Positions 1 through 5,580 of a DNA stretch of 5,580 nt are shown here, piece after piece. A program made the translations under genes and the position numbers. How positions within the stretch are numbered: the stretch's first letter is position 1; every line of letters starts with the position of its first letter. The stretch lies in the NCBI GenBank assembly GCA_023396345.1, contig JAEWWO010000086.1, positions 1 to 5,580 on the forward strand, read 5' to 3'. The notes beneath the pieces are model-generated. The model worked only from the letters and a program-made list of their open reading frames with translations, was not told where the DNA came from and searched no databases. The stretch is from Bacteroidota bacterium (GTDB taxonomy: Bacteria; Bacteroidota; Bacteroidia; Chitinophagales; Chitinophagaceae).

Positions 1-566
1 TAGCCTACATACAAACAAATGGCTCTGATAAAGGCTTAGCAGAATTGAAACAAACTTATCTTGATGAAATAAACAAAGAATTCAGGCAGGAGTTGTCCAA
101 AGAAATGCTGAACGATCCTTCGCACGATTTCACTTTAAAAAACATGCAGGGTGAAACCGTTAAACTGTCTGACCTGAAAGGTAAAATTGTTATACTTGAT
201 TTCTGGGCAACCTGGTGCGGACCTTGTCTGGCTTCATTTCCGGGCATGCAAAAATCTCTGAATAAATACAAAGACAATAAAGATGTTGTATATCTTTTTG
301 TAAACACCAGCGAACAGGGAGAAGATGCAGTAAGAAAAGATCGCATTCAGAAACTACTTGATAAAAATAACTACACTTTTAATGTGATACTTGATGAAGC
401 TACCGACGGCAAATTTTCAGTTAGAGATGCTTACGAAATTAGTGGCATACCTACAAAAATAATCATTGGCAAAGACGGTAATATCAAATTCAATAAAATC
501 GGTTATGGCGGAAATGAATCAGACCTTGTAATGGAAATGGACATGATTATAGAAATGCTGCAATAG
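1..566 (+). CDS. TlpA-family thiol-disulfide oxidoreductase, 3' part (5' end outside window)
   Basis: The frame is open from the left edge (first full codon at 3) to the TAG at 564-566, giving about 188 residues. I see no convincing start: there is only a TTG at 45 and an ATG at 105, neither with a signal peptide after it, so the gene very probably begins upstream. The visible part has a short charged helical segment and then a complete thioredoxin-like domain from about nt 126. It contains the motif FWATWCGPC with redox cysteines CGPC at 216-227, and the cis-proline motif GIPT at 444-455. This is the TlpA/ResA/AhpC-TSA type of domain, which in Bacteroidota usually acts in the periplasm, reducing or isomerising disulfides or supporting cytochrome c maturation. 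Many family members carry an extra N-terminal domain, which would be the missing part. No terminator hairpin follows the stop, and the next promoter box begins 17 bp downstream. The family call is firm; the specific substrate is unknown. Confidence 0.9.
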   Translation, partial: AYIQTNGSDKGLAELKQTYLDEINKEFRQELSKEMLNDPSHDFTLKNMQGETVKLSDLKGKIVILDFWATWCGPCLASFPGMQKSLNKYKDNKDVVYLFVNTSEQGEDAVRKDRIQKLLDKNNYTFNVILDEATDGKFSVRDAYEISGIPTKIIIGKDGNIKFNKIGYGGNESDLVMEMDMIIEMLQ

Positions 567-582
567 TTCAGTTTTATTTATT

Positions 583-590
583 TACATTTG
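583..590 (+). promoter_or_regulatory. Putative Bacteroidota -7 promoter box for the B12 uptake operon
   Basis: TACATTTG matches the Bacteroidota primary sigma factor -7 consensus TAnnTTTG exactly. It would put transcription initiation near 594-597, immediately before the riboswitch aptamer. No good TTTG-type -33 element is present about 19 bp upstream, where the sequence is the end of the preceding gene. The call therefore rests on the -7 box and its position. An 8-mer with six fixed bases can occur by chance in AT-rich DNA. Confidence 0.5.
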
Positions 591-594
591 CAGC

Positions 595-766
595 TGCAAC
601 GGTTCAAAAAGTTTTTTTCTTTTTGATTAAAAGGGAATCAGGTGCAAAACCTGAACAGGCCCGCTACTGTGAGTTTCATAAATGTTTTTACAGAATGTCA
701 CTGTCGCATCTCAAATGTTACGGGAAGGCGTAAAAACAGAAACAAGTCAGGAGACCTGCCGCTGCA
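595..766 (+). promoter_or_regulatory. Cobalamin (vitamin B12) riboswitch aptamer
   Basis: The RNA binds a cobalamin and normally lowers expression of downstream B12 uptake genes. Conserved parts appear in the expected order. GGTT is at 601-604. A P2 stem CAAAAAG/CTTTTTG (605-611/619-625) closes a T7 loop. The core GATTAAAAGGGAA spans 625-637. A perfect P3 hairpin TCAGG/CCTGA (638-642/650-654) follows. CCCGCTACTGTGA is at 660-672, CACTG at 699-703, GGGAAGGCG at 722-730, and the B12 box AAGTCAGGAGACCTGCC at 744-760. GTGA/TCAC (669-672/698-701) can close the P5 arm. P1 can form between 595-600 and 761-766 with one A-C mismatch. An alternative 7-bp register, 588-594/761-767, exists because TTGCAGCTGCAA is palindromic, but it would overlap the promoter box. 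The downstream gene is a TonB-dependent receptor, as expected for this riboswitch. The arrangement looks like a standard AdoCbl-type (class I) aptamer, although ligand preference is inference. Confidence 0.95.
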
Positions 767-780
767 ACATATTTATTTTA

Positions 781-798
781 GCTTTCGGGGAGCAAAGC
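781..798 (+). promoter_or_regulatory. Small hairpin just 3' of the riboswitch, candidate P13
   Basis: GCTTT (781-785) pairs with AAAGC (794-798) around the 8-nt loop CGGGGAGC. Cobalamin riboswitches usually have a hairpin shortly after P1 whose loop (L13) kisses the loop of P5, and this one is in the right place. However, I do not find a convincing complement to its G-rich loop in the P5 region (673-697), so the assignment is weak. It could be an incidental stem. Confidence 0.3.
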
Positions 799-823
799 AG
801 GAAATACAACTCTTCGTACAGGA

Positions 824-877
824 TTTATCCTTATGTTTTTTTGTATGCAGTTTTCTCAAAGCTGATGTAAGGATAAA
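824..877 (+). promoter_or_regulatory. Candidate riboswitch expression platform: hairpin sequestering the ribosome binding site
   Basis: TTTATCCTTAT (824-834) is complementary to GTAAGGATAAA (867-877), giving ten consecutive Watson-Crick pairs plus one terminal G-U. Inside its 32-nt loop a second stem can form: CAGTTT (848-853) with AAAGCTG (858-864), leaving one bulged G and a TCTC loop. The 3' arm contains AAGGA (869-873), the only Shine-Dalgarno-like sequence before the receptor start at 889, so the closed stem would hide it. This suggests translational control by the aptamer upstream. Which ligand state favours the stem is inference. T7 at 836-842 lies in the loop and not after a stable stem, so intrinsic termination looks less likely. 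Confidence 0.5.
868..873 (+). promoter_or_regulatory. Shine-Dalgarno-like sequence of the BtuB-type gene
   Basis: TAAGGA lies 15 nt before the ATG at 889. This is longer than ideal spacing, and Bacteroidota often use little or no Shine-Dalgarno pairing, so its role in initiation is uncertain. It is notable because it sits wholly within the 3' arm of the 824-877 hairpin. Confidence 0.35.
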
Positions 878-888
878 CAAGAAACCTG

Positions 889-2895
889 ATGTTGCAAATA
901 AAACGCATTATTGTAAAAATAGGATTATTGGTAGGTCTGATAACTATGTCAGTATCCTTGTATGCACAGGATACCAGTTATCAGGAAGTATTGAAAGATG
1001 TAGAAATAACCGGCTCTATTATCTCTAATCAACAAAGATCCTCAACACCTTCGCAAACCATTACCAATAAACAGTTTGAGCAAATGAATAGTTTATCTGT
1101 TGCGGATGCTGCAAAGTATTTTTCAGGCGTACAGATAAAAGATTACGGTGGCATCGGCGGTTTAAAAACTATTTCAGTAAGAAGCCTGGGAGCTGAACAC
1201 ACAGGCATTGTTTATGACGGACTTGTTGTTAACGACGCACAAAACGGGCAAATTGATTTAGGCAGATTTCCTTTGGAAAACGTTGATATCATTAGCTTAC
1301 ACAATGCTCAAGCTGTAAGCTTATTGCAAAATGCACGCTCCTACTCCTTTGCATCTGTACTGCAAATAAAAACGCCTGATACATCTATCTCTGATAAAAA
1401 ATACAACAAATATATCGCTGCTTTTAAAACCGGAAGTTTCAGTTTACTGCATCCATCTTTCACTTTAAAAAACAGAAAGAAAAATGTTTATTCCTCCTTT
1501 CATGCTGATTATACTTATGCGAATGGTGAATACAATTTTTCATATAAAAATGCCGGCAACACTATTAAAGAACGTCGTAAAAACAGTGATATGAGTTTAT
1601 TGAACTTGTCTTACAATACGTACATCACGTTGAAAGACAGCAGTGCTATTAAAGGTAATATTTACTATTCAGGTTCGGAACGCGGACTGCCCGGTGCTAT
1701 AATTCTCTATGCCAATCAGGGATCGCAACGTTTGTGGGACAAAAACTTTTTTGTTCAGTCATCATGGAACAAAAATATAGGGCAAAAAATACAAATGCAA
1801 TTATCTGCAAAATACAACTATAGTTATTTCCGGTATCTGGATACTGCTTATTTAAATGCAGAAAGAAAGCTGGAAAATATTTTTACCCAAAATGAATATT
1901 ATACATCCGGAGTGTTTGTTTATACGCCTTCCCGATTATGGAAAATTTCTTATGCTACCGATTATTTTATTAATGATTTACACAGTAATAATAAAGATTT
2001 TGCAACCCCTGTGCGCAATACATGGCTGAATAACATAGCAGCTCAATTGTCGGCAAACAAATGGAATGCGCAAGCAAATATGCTTGTATCGTTAATAAAC
2101 GACAAACAAAAAAACATTCAAAAAAACCATCTGGAATACACGCCATCCTTAGCTTTTAGCTATTCATTGCAGCAGAAAAATCCTTTGATAATAAGAGCTT
2201 TTTATAAAAAAATATTCCGTATGCCTACATTCAATGATTTGTATTATACAAACGTTGGAAATACTTCTCTGCGTCCTGAATTTGCCCATCAGTTCAATCT
2301 GGGACTTTTGCACGAAAGAACGTTTACAAATGCAGTTGTCAATAAAATAAATTTTTCATCTGATATATTTTACAATCATGTTAAAGACAAAATTATTGCT
2401 ATACCTACCGGAAATATTGGCCAGTGGAGCATGCAAAATATTGCCAAGGTAAATATTAAAGGAGCTGAAATGAGCGGCAGTATTCGCTTTCAGCCGATAA
2501 AAGAATGGCAATTGTCTTTTACTTCCAACTACACTTATCAGCAAGCGCTGAATGTTACAGAGCCTTCGTCAGCCATATACAACAATCAAATTCCTTATAT
2601 TCCACTGCACAGCGGTTCTTATAATTTTATCGCTATACATAAAAATATATCTTTTGGCTACAATGCACTGTTTTCGGGCTATAGATACACTCCGGGACAA
2701 AACAGTGCGTTCACTTATCTACCTGCATGGAACACACAGGATGTTACTTTTTCATACACCTATACAAAATATCAGTCCGGCAACTGGAAATTACTTTTAG
2801 AACTGAACAACATTTTCAATCAGCAGTATGCTATAGTAAATTACTTTCCCATGCCAGGAAGAAACTTCAGAATCGGTATCAGATTTTCAACATAA
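889..2895 (+). CDS. btuB: TonB-dependent outer-membrane cobalamin receptor, BtuB type
   Basis: This is probably the gated beta-barrel that imports cobalamin across the outer membrane using TonB-ExbBD energy. Residues 1-26 are a signal peptide with a basic start, a hydrophobic core and cleavage at LYA|QD. EVLKDVEITG (33-42) resembles a TonB box region. The plug spans about 48-162, including SVRSLGAEHTGIVYDG (96-111), the family's R-(S/G)-x-x-DG type motif. The rest is a 22-strand type barrel rich in alternating aromatic residues. It ends with a typical last-strand pattern: ELNNIFNQQYAIV, then a PMPGRNF motif and the terminal strand at 651-668. At 668 residues it is close to BtuB-type receptors (E. 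coli about 614) and lacks the N-terminal carboxypeptidase-like domain of SusC proteins. The start is fixed by an in-frame stop at 874-876 and the signal peptide. Specificity for B12 is inferred from the cobalamin riboswitch leader and the BtuG-like gene 26 bp downstream; sequence alone would only support a siderophore/vitamin-class receptor. Confidence 0.9.
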   Translation: MLQIKRIIVKIGLLVGLITMSVSLYAQDTSYQEVLKDVEITGSIISNQQRSSTPSQTITNKQFEQMNSLSVADAAKYFSGVQIKDYGGIGGLKTISVRSLGAEHTGIVYDGLVVNDAQNGQIDLGRFPLENVDIISLHNAQAVSLLQNARSYSFASVLQIKTPDTSISDKKYNKYIAAFKTGSFSLLHPSFTLKNRKKNVYSSFHADYTYANGEYNFSYKNAGNTIKERRKNSDMSLLNLSYNTYITLKDSSAIKGNIYYSGSERGLPGAIILYANQGSQRLWDKNFFVQSSWNKNIGQKIQMQLSAKYNYSYFRYLDTAYLNAERKLENIFTQNEYYTSGVFVYTPSRLWKISYATDYFINDLHSNNKDFATPVRNTWLNNIAAQLSANKWNAQANMLVSLINDKQKNIQKNHLEYTPSLAFSYSLQQKNPLIIRAFYKKIFRMPTFNDLYYTNVGNTSLRPEFAHQFNLGLLHERTFTNAVVNKINFSSDIFYNHVKDKIIAIPTGNIGQWSMQNIAKVNIKGAEMSGSIRFQPIKEWQLSFTSNYTYQQALNVTEPSSAIYNNQIPYIPLHSGSYNFIAIHKNISFGYNALFSGYRYTPGQNSAFTYLPAWNTQDVTFSYTYTKYQSGNWKLLLELNNIFNQQYAIVNYFPMPGRNFRIGIRFST

Positions 2896-2921
2896 AATAA
2901 TAATTCATCAAAAAATAAAAA

Positions 2922-3998
2922 ATGATAAACAAAAACAAACTAAGCATTTTTCTATCAGCAATCATTTTGCTAGTCCTGTCTTGTAATAAAAAAGACTTTC
3001 CACCAGAACCGGAAACGGCAAAGCCTGCACATGGTATATATATTTTGAACGAAGGTCATTTTAATCAAAATGATGCAACGATTTCTTATTACGATTTTGC
3101 CACAGCAAAAGTCACCAACGATTTTTATGCATCAGTTAATAATGTACAATTAGGTTCTATAGCTAACGATGCTATTATATACGGAAGTAAAATGTATATA
3201 GTAATGAATGTTTCTAATGAAGTAACCGTTGTAAATAAACATACAGCTAAACTTATTGGCAAAATAAAAGCAGGTAGCGACTGGAGTCCCCGCTATGCAG
3301 CAGCGTATAAAAATAAAATGTTGATAACAGCATTCAACAACACACTCTCCATAATTGATACAACAAATTTGACCACAGAAAAAGTAATTAAAGTGGGTGC
3401 CAATCCTGAAGGCTTAGTTGTAATGGGAGACATGGCGTATGTAGTCAATTCAGGAGGATTGAATGACAAGCCGGATTCTACCATTTCTATAGTAGATTTA
3501 AAAAAAGGTGAGGAAATAAGCAAGCTTGTTGTTGGATTGAATCCCTATATGATTGTTGCCGGAAATGATGGCAAACTCTACGTTTCAACCAGATCTTACT
3601 GGAAAGATGAAAAATATATTCCTAAGATAATAGTGATTGACAGTAAAACCAACCAGGTTATAAAAACTATTGATGCCACAGGATCTAAAATGGCTTATTA
3701 CAACAATAAAATTTATACTTATAATTACGATTACACAACACAAAAAGCAACAGTTGTAGTGATAGACAGCAAAACCGATAATGTATTGGAGAATGAATTT
3801 ATTACTGACGGTAAAGTTGCGCAAATACCTTACGGGCTTGACATTGACGAAAGCAATGGAGACGTGTATATTGCTGATGCTGTTGACTATGTATCACCGG
3901 GTATGATTCATTGTTATGACCAATCGGGCAGAAAGAAATTTTCCGTTTCTCTGGCTACGCAAGGCTACTTCCCCAACAAGGTTTTATTTGTAAGATAG
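2922..3998 (+). CDS. btuG: Surface lipoprotein with YncE/DUF5074-like beta-propeller, probable BtuG-type cobalamin-binding protein
   Basis: The 358-residue product has a lipoprotein signal: basic start, hydrophobic 8-19, and lipobox VLSC with the lipidated Cys at 21. The mature end begins CNKKDF and is followed by a Pro/Glu-rich linker to about residue 36. The rest is a set of beta-propeller blades with recurring elements: GIYILNEG (38-45), VGANPEGLVVMGDMAYVVNSG (split over 158-178), TISIVDLKKGE (187-197), VGLNP (204-208), and two near-identical blade segments, VIDSKTNQV (238-246) and VIDSKTDNV (279-287). The final blade ends in GYFPNKVLFV. This is the architecture of BtuG, the Bacteroides seven-bladed propeller that binds cobalamin very tightly and caps BtuB at the cell surface. 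Position after a riboswitch-controlled BtuB-type gene is the main support for that role; the propeller alone would only suggest a YncE-like protein. The gap to the receptor gene is 26 bp with no terminator, so the two are probably co-transcribed. The start has an A-rich leader and no Shine-Dalgarno sequence. Confidence 0.8.
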   Translation: MINKNKLSIFLSAIILLVLSCNKKDFPPEPETAKPAHGIYILNEGHFNQNDATISYYDFATAKVTNDFYASVNNVQLGSIANDAIIYGSKMYIVMNVSNEVTVVNKHTAKLIGKIKAGSDWSPRYAAAYKNKMLITAFNNTLSIIDTTNLTTEKVIKVGANPEGLVVMGDMAYVVNSGGLNDKPDSTISIVDLKKGEEISKLVVGLNPYMIVAGNDGKLYVSTRSYWKDEKYIPKIIVIDSKTNQVIKTIDATGSKMAYYNNKIYTYNYDYTTQKATVVVIDSKTDNVLENEFITDGKVAQIPYGLDIDESNGDVYIADAVDYVSPGMIHCYDQSGRKKFSVSLATQGYFPNKVLFVR

Positions 3999-4014
3999 AT
4001 ATTGAAAGAATAAA

Positions 4015-4048
4015 AAAGAAGGATTCGTCTGAAAACGAATCCTTCTTT
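4015..4048. terminator. Bidirectional intrinsic terminator between convergent operons
   Basis: A perfect 14-bp inverted repeat (4015-4028 with 4035-4048) encloses a 6-nt loop CTGAAA. It starts 17 bp after the lipoprotein gene stop and ends 23 bp before the galK stop codon. On the minus strand the stem is followed directly by T-rich sequence (TTTATTC after the stem's own T run), a good terminator for galK. On the plus strand the descending arm ends CTTCTTT and then GCATTT, so it is a weaker U-tract for the B12 operon, but still plausible. Confidence 0.85.
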
Positions 4049-4071
4049 GCATTTAATGAATTATCAAAAAC

Positions 4072-5223
4072 TTAAGCAATCTTTCTTGCTCCGTCGCTGA
4101 TAACTACATCGTATACTTTAGGCTCGTGACCATATTTCTCTTTGAAAGATTTTTTAGCTTCTTCAATAAAGCTGTCATACAATTCATCTTTTACCAGATT
4201 AATAGTACAGCCTCCGAATCCGCCACCCATTACACGAGAACCAGTAACGCCGTGCTTTTTAGCTTCTTCGTTTAAGAAATCAAGCTCTTCACAACTTACT
4301 TCGTACAGCTTGCTCATGCCTTCGTGTGTTTTGTACATGCGGTCTCCCACAGTTTCATAATCACCTTTTTCCAATGCGTCAGAAACGTCATATACACGTT
4401 GAGTTTCTTCAATCACATATTTTGCACGCATGTAATCTTCTTCCGAAATTTTATCTTTTACTGCATCCAGTTGCTCCATGCTTGCATCGCGCAAAAATTC
4501 CACATCAGGATTTCCGTTGTCACGTATAGCTTTTGCTGCCGTTTCGCAGGATTCACGACGTTTGTTGTATGCAGAAGATGCCAGTTCGTGTTTAACAACC
4601 GTATCTAACAGTACCAGTTTATATCCTTTAGGATCAAACGGGAAATAGTCGTATTCCATGCTCTTTGTATCCAGACGAATCAGATGTCCTTCTTTACCGA
4701 AGATTGAAGCAAACTGATCCATGATACCACATTTCACACCAACATAGTTGTGCTCAGTAGCCTGACCAATTCTTGCCAGTTCAAACTTATCAATACCTAA
4801 GTTAAACATATCATTCAAAGCAAAAGCATAAGTGCTTTCCAAAGCAGCAGAAGAACTCATGCCTGCACCCAAGGGTACATCACCCGCAAAGGCAGTGTCA
4901 AAACCTTCCAGCTTGCCGCCTCTTTTTATAATCTCTCTGCAAACGCCAAACAAATATTTAGCCCAGCCCTGAGAAGGAAGATCTTCTTCATTAAAACCAA
5001 ACTCGGCAGACTCATCCAAATCTATTGCATAAGCTCTTACTTTATCCGTACCATTTGTTTTTATTTCAGCAATCATACCTTTATCAATCGCTCCCGGAAA
5101 AACAAAGCTTCCGTTGTAATCGGTATGTTCACCTATCAGATTCACTCTGCCCGGAGAAGCATATACAGAGCCTTCTTCACCAAAGTGTTCTTTAAATTTC
5201 GCTCTAACAGTTTCTACATTCAT
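4072..5223 (-). CDS. galK: Galactokinase (EC 2.7.1.6)
   Basis: GalK phosphorylates alpha-D-galactose with ATP to galactose-1-phosphate, the first committed step of the Leloir pathway, in the cytoplasm. All GHMP-kinase signatures are present in order. The galactokinase signature PGRVNLIGEHTDY (24-36) includes Arg25 and the sugar-contacting Glu31, His32 and Asp34. The ATP-binding motif is PLGAGMSSSAALE (117-129). GIMDQ (166-170) carries the expected catalytic base Asp169. SAYNKRR (217-223) contains the conserved Tyr219, and GGGFGG (333-338) is motif 3. The length of 383 residues is normal for the family and nothing is missing. The start is the ATG directly before the conserved N-terminal helix. 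There is no clear Shine-Dalgarno sequence, only an A/T-rich stretch. It lies 35 bp downstream of a sugar porter gene on the same strand with no promoter or terminator obvious between them, so the two probably form one transcript ending at the 4015-4048 hairpin. By eye the gene is somewhat richer in G+C than the receptor gene, which fits a conserved, well-expressed enzyme and is not evidence of transfer. Confidence 0.98.
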   Translation of the reverse strand: MNVETVRAKFKEHFGEEGSVYASPGRVNLIGEHTDYNGSFVFPGAIDKGMIAEIKTNGTDKVRAYAIDLDESAEFGFNEEDLPSQGWAKYLFGVCREIIKRGGKLEGFDTAFAGDVPLGAGMSSSAALESTYAFALNDMFNLGIDKFELARIGQATEHNYVGVKCGIMDQFASIFGKEGHLIRLDTKSMEYDYFPFDPKGYKLVLLDTVVKHELASSAYNKRRESCETAAKAIRDNGNPDVEFLRDASMEQLDAVKDKISEEDYMRAKYVIEETQRVYDVSDALEKGDYETVGDRMYKTHEGMSKLYEVSCEELDFLNEEAKKHGVTGSRVMGGGFGGCTINLVKDELYDSFIEEAKKSFKEKYGHEPKVYDVVISDGARKIA

Positions 5224-5258
5224 TTCTTATTATTTAAAATTGTTAATATTAATTATTG

Positions 5259-5580
5259 TTATGCAACAGGTTCTTCCGCAGGAACTGAAGGTGATGCTGT
5301 ATCAACAGGAATATCAGAGTTTACATTTTTAGAGCCTACCAATGCATAATAAAGCAAATATGCCAAACCTGCTACAATTACCCAGAAGCTTGCCATATAA
5401 GTTGTAGAATCGGCAACAGCACCCTGAATAGCAGGAAGAATACCGCCACCGCAAACCATCATCATAAAAATACCGGATGCAGCAGAAGTGTATTTACCTA
5501 AACCTTCAACAGCCAGATTAAATATACCACCCCACATAATAGAAGTACAAAGTCCGCAAAGTATCAATAACATTACACTT
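5259..5580 (-). CDS. FHS-family MFS sugar transporter (glucose/galactose type), C-terminal part
   Basis: The frame is open to the right edge and ends at the TAA at 5259-5261, so only the last 106 or so residues are visible and the true start is off the window. Counting residues from the methionine at 5573, three hydrophobic segments are seen at about 1-20, 33-52 and 60-80, consistent with transmembrane helices 10-12. A short polar tail rich in Pro, Ser and Glu follows. The stretch from LAVEGLGKYTSAASG through VCGGGILPAIQG to VAD is characteristic of the fucose/glucose/galactose-H+ symporter (FHS, FucP/GluP) branch of the major facilitator superfamily. In this branch the loop LGKYT..ASG and a GG-x-x-P-x-x-QG motif recur. 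It would carry a hexose across the inner membrane by proton symport. Its place 35 bp upstream of galK makes galactose the likely substrate, but glucose or another hexose cannot be excluded from the C-terminus alone. Confidence 0.88.
   Translation of the reverse strand, partial: SVMLLILCGLCTSIMWGGIFNLAVEGLGKYTSAASGIFMMMVCGGGILPAIQGAVADSTTYMASFWVIVAGLAYLLYYALVGSKNVNSDIPVDTASPSVPAEEPVA

Noticed and set aside
45..566. The thioredoxin-fold gene as a complete gene starting at the TTG at 45
   Set aside because: The frame continues open to the left edge, there is no signal peptide or ribosome binding site at 45, and periplasmic TlpA-type proteins need an export signal. A truncated 5' end is the better reading.
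820..842. Possible intrinsic terminator: AGGA/TCCT mini-stem followed by T7
   Set aside because: The stem has only four pairs around a TTTA loop, and TATG separates it from the T run. It is too weak compared with the 11-bp stem that uses the same bases, so a transcriptional switch is less likely than a translational one.
682..870. Short 62-codon plus-strand frame within the leader, considered as a leader peptide
   Set aside because: It begins inside the aptamer, has no ribosome binding site and shows no regulatory codon run. The riboswitch explains this stretch better.
642..1028. Plus-strand open frame of 128 codons running through the leader into the receptor gene
   Set aside because: It overlaps the conserved riboswitch core and the signal peptide of the receptor in another frame. 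Its product is rich in Cys, Arg and Asn with no recognisable domain, so it is a chance frame in a structured leader.
3293..3824. Minus-strand open frames opposite the lipoprotein gene
   Set aside because: They are antisense to clear beta-propeller repeats and have no recognisable protein features or upstream signals.
4142..4608. Several plus-strand open frames opposite galK
   Set aside because: They lie entirely antisense to a complete, well-conserved galactokinase and their products show no domain. They are shadows of galK codon usage.
5224..5258. Possible operator in the galK upstream spacer, palindrome TTAATATTAA at 5243-5252
   Set aside because: The spacer is almost entirely A and T, so a 10-bp A/T palindrome is expected by chance, and it lies inside an apparent operon.

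Overview
This 5.6 kb window looks like a low-GC member of the phylum Bacteroidota. The signs are an exact Bacteroidota-type -7 promoter box (TAnnTTTG), weak or absent Shine-Dalgarno sequences before A-rich starts, a TonB-dependent receptor followed by a surface-type lipoprotein, and an FHS-family sugar porter next to galactokinase. I cannot place it more finely from this sequence alone.

Layout. Positions 1-566 (+) hold the 3' end of a TlpA/thioredoxin-fold gene with an intact CGPC active site; its 5' end is off the window. Positions 567-888 are non-coding and hold a cobalamin (B12) riboswitch: a promoter -7 box at 583-590, an aptamer at about 595-766 with the conserved core and B12 box, and a downstream leader whose main visible structure is a hairpin that would bury the only Shine-Dalgarno-like sequence before the next gene. 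Positions 889-2895 (+) encode a 668-residue BtuB-type TonB-dependent receptor. After 26 bp, positions 2922-3998 (+) encode a 358-residue lipoprotein with a YncE/DUF5074-like beta-propeller, best read as a homologue of BtuG, the surface cobalamin-capturing partner of BtuB in gut Bacteroides. A 14-bp bidirectional terminator at 4015-4048 separates this operon from a convergent one.

On the minus strand, 5259-5580 is the C-terminal end of an FHS-type (glucose/galactose/fucose) MFS sugar transporter. It is followed 35 bp downstream by a complete galactokinase gene, galK (4072-5223), forming a galactose uptake and phosphorylation operon.

How the parts work together. The right half imports galactose and makes galactose-1-phosphate. 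The middle is a B12-repressed outer-membrane scavenging unit: when cobalamin is scarce the leader should allow synthesis of a surface binder (BtuG-like) and its gated pore (BtuB-like). No inner-membrane BtuCDF genes are visible. I found no mobile element, CRISPR array, tRNA or rRNA, and no convincing wholly new system. The items most worth following up are the riboswitch expression platform and the compact riboswitch-BtuB-BtuG unit.
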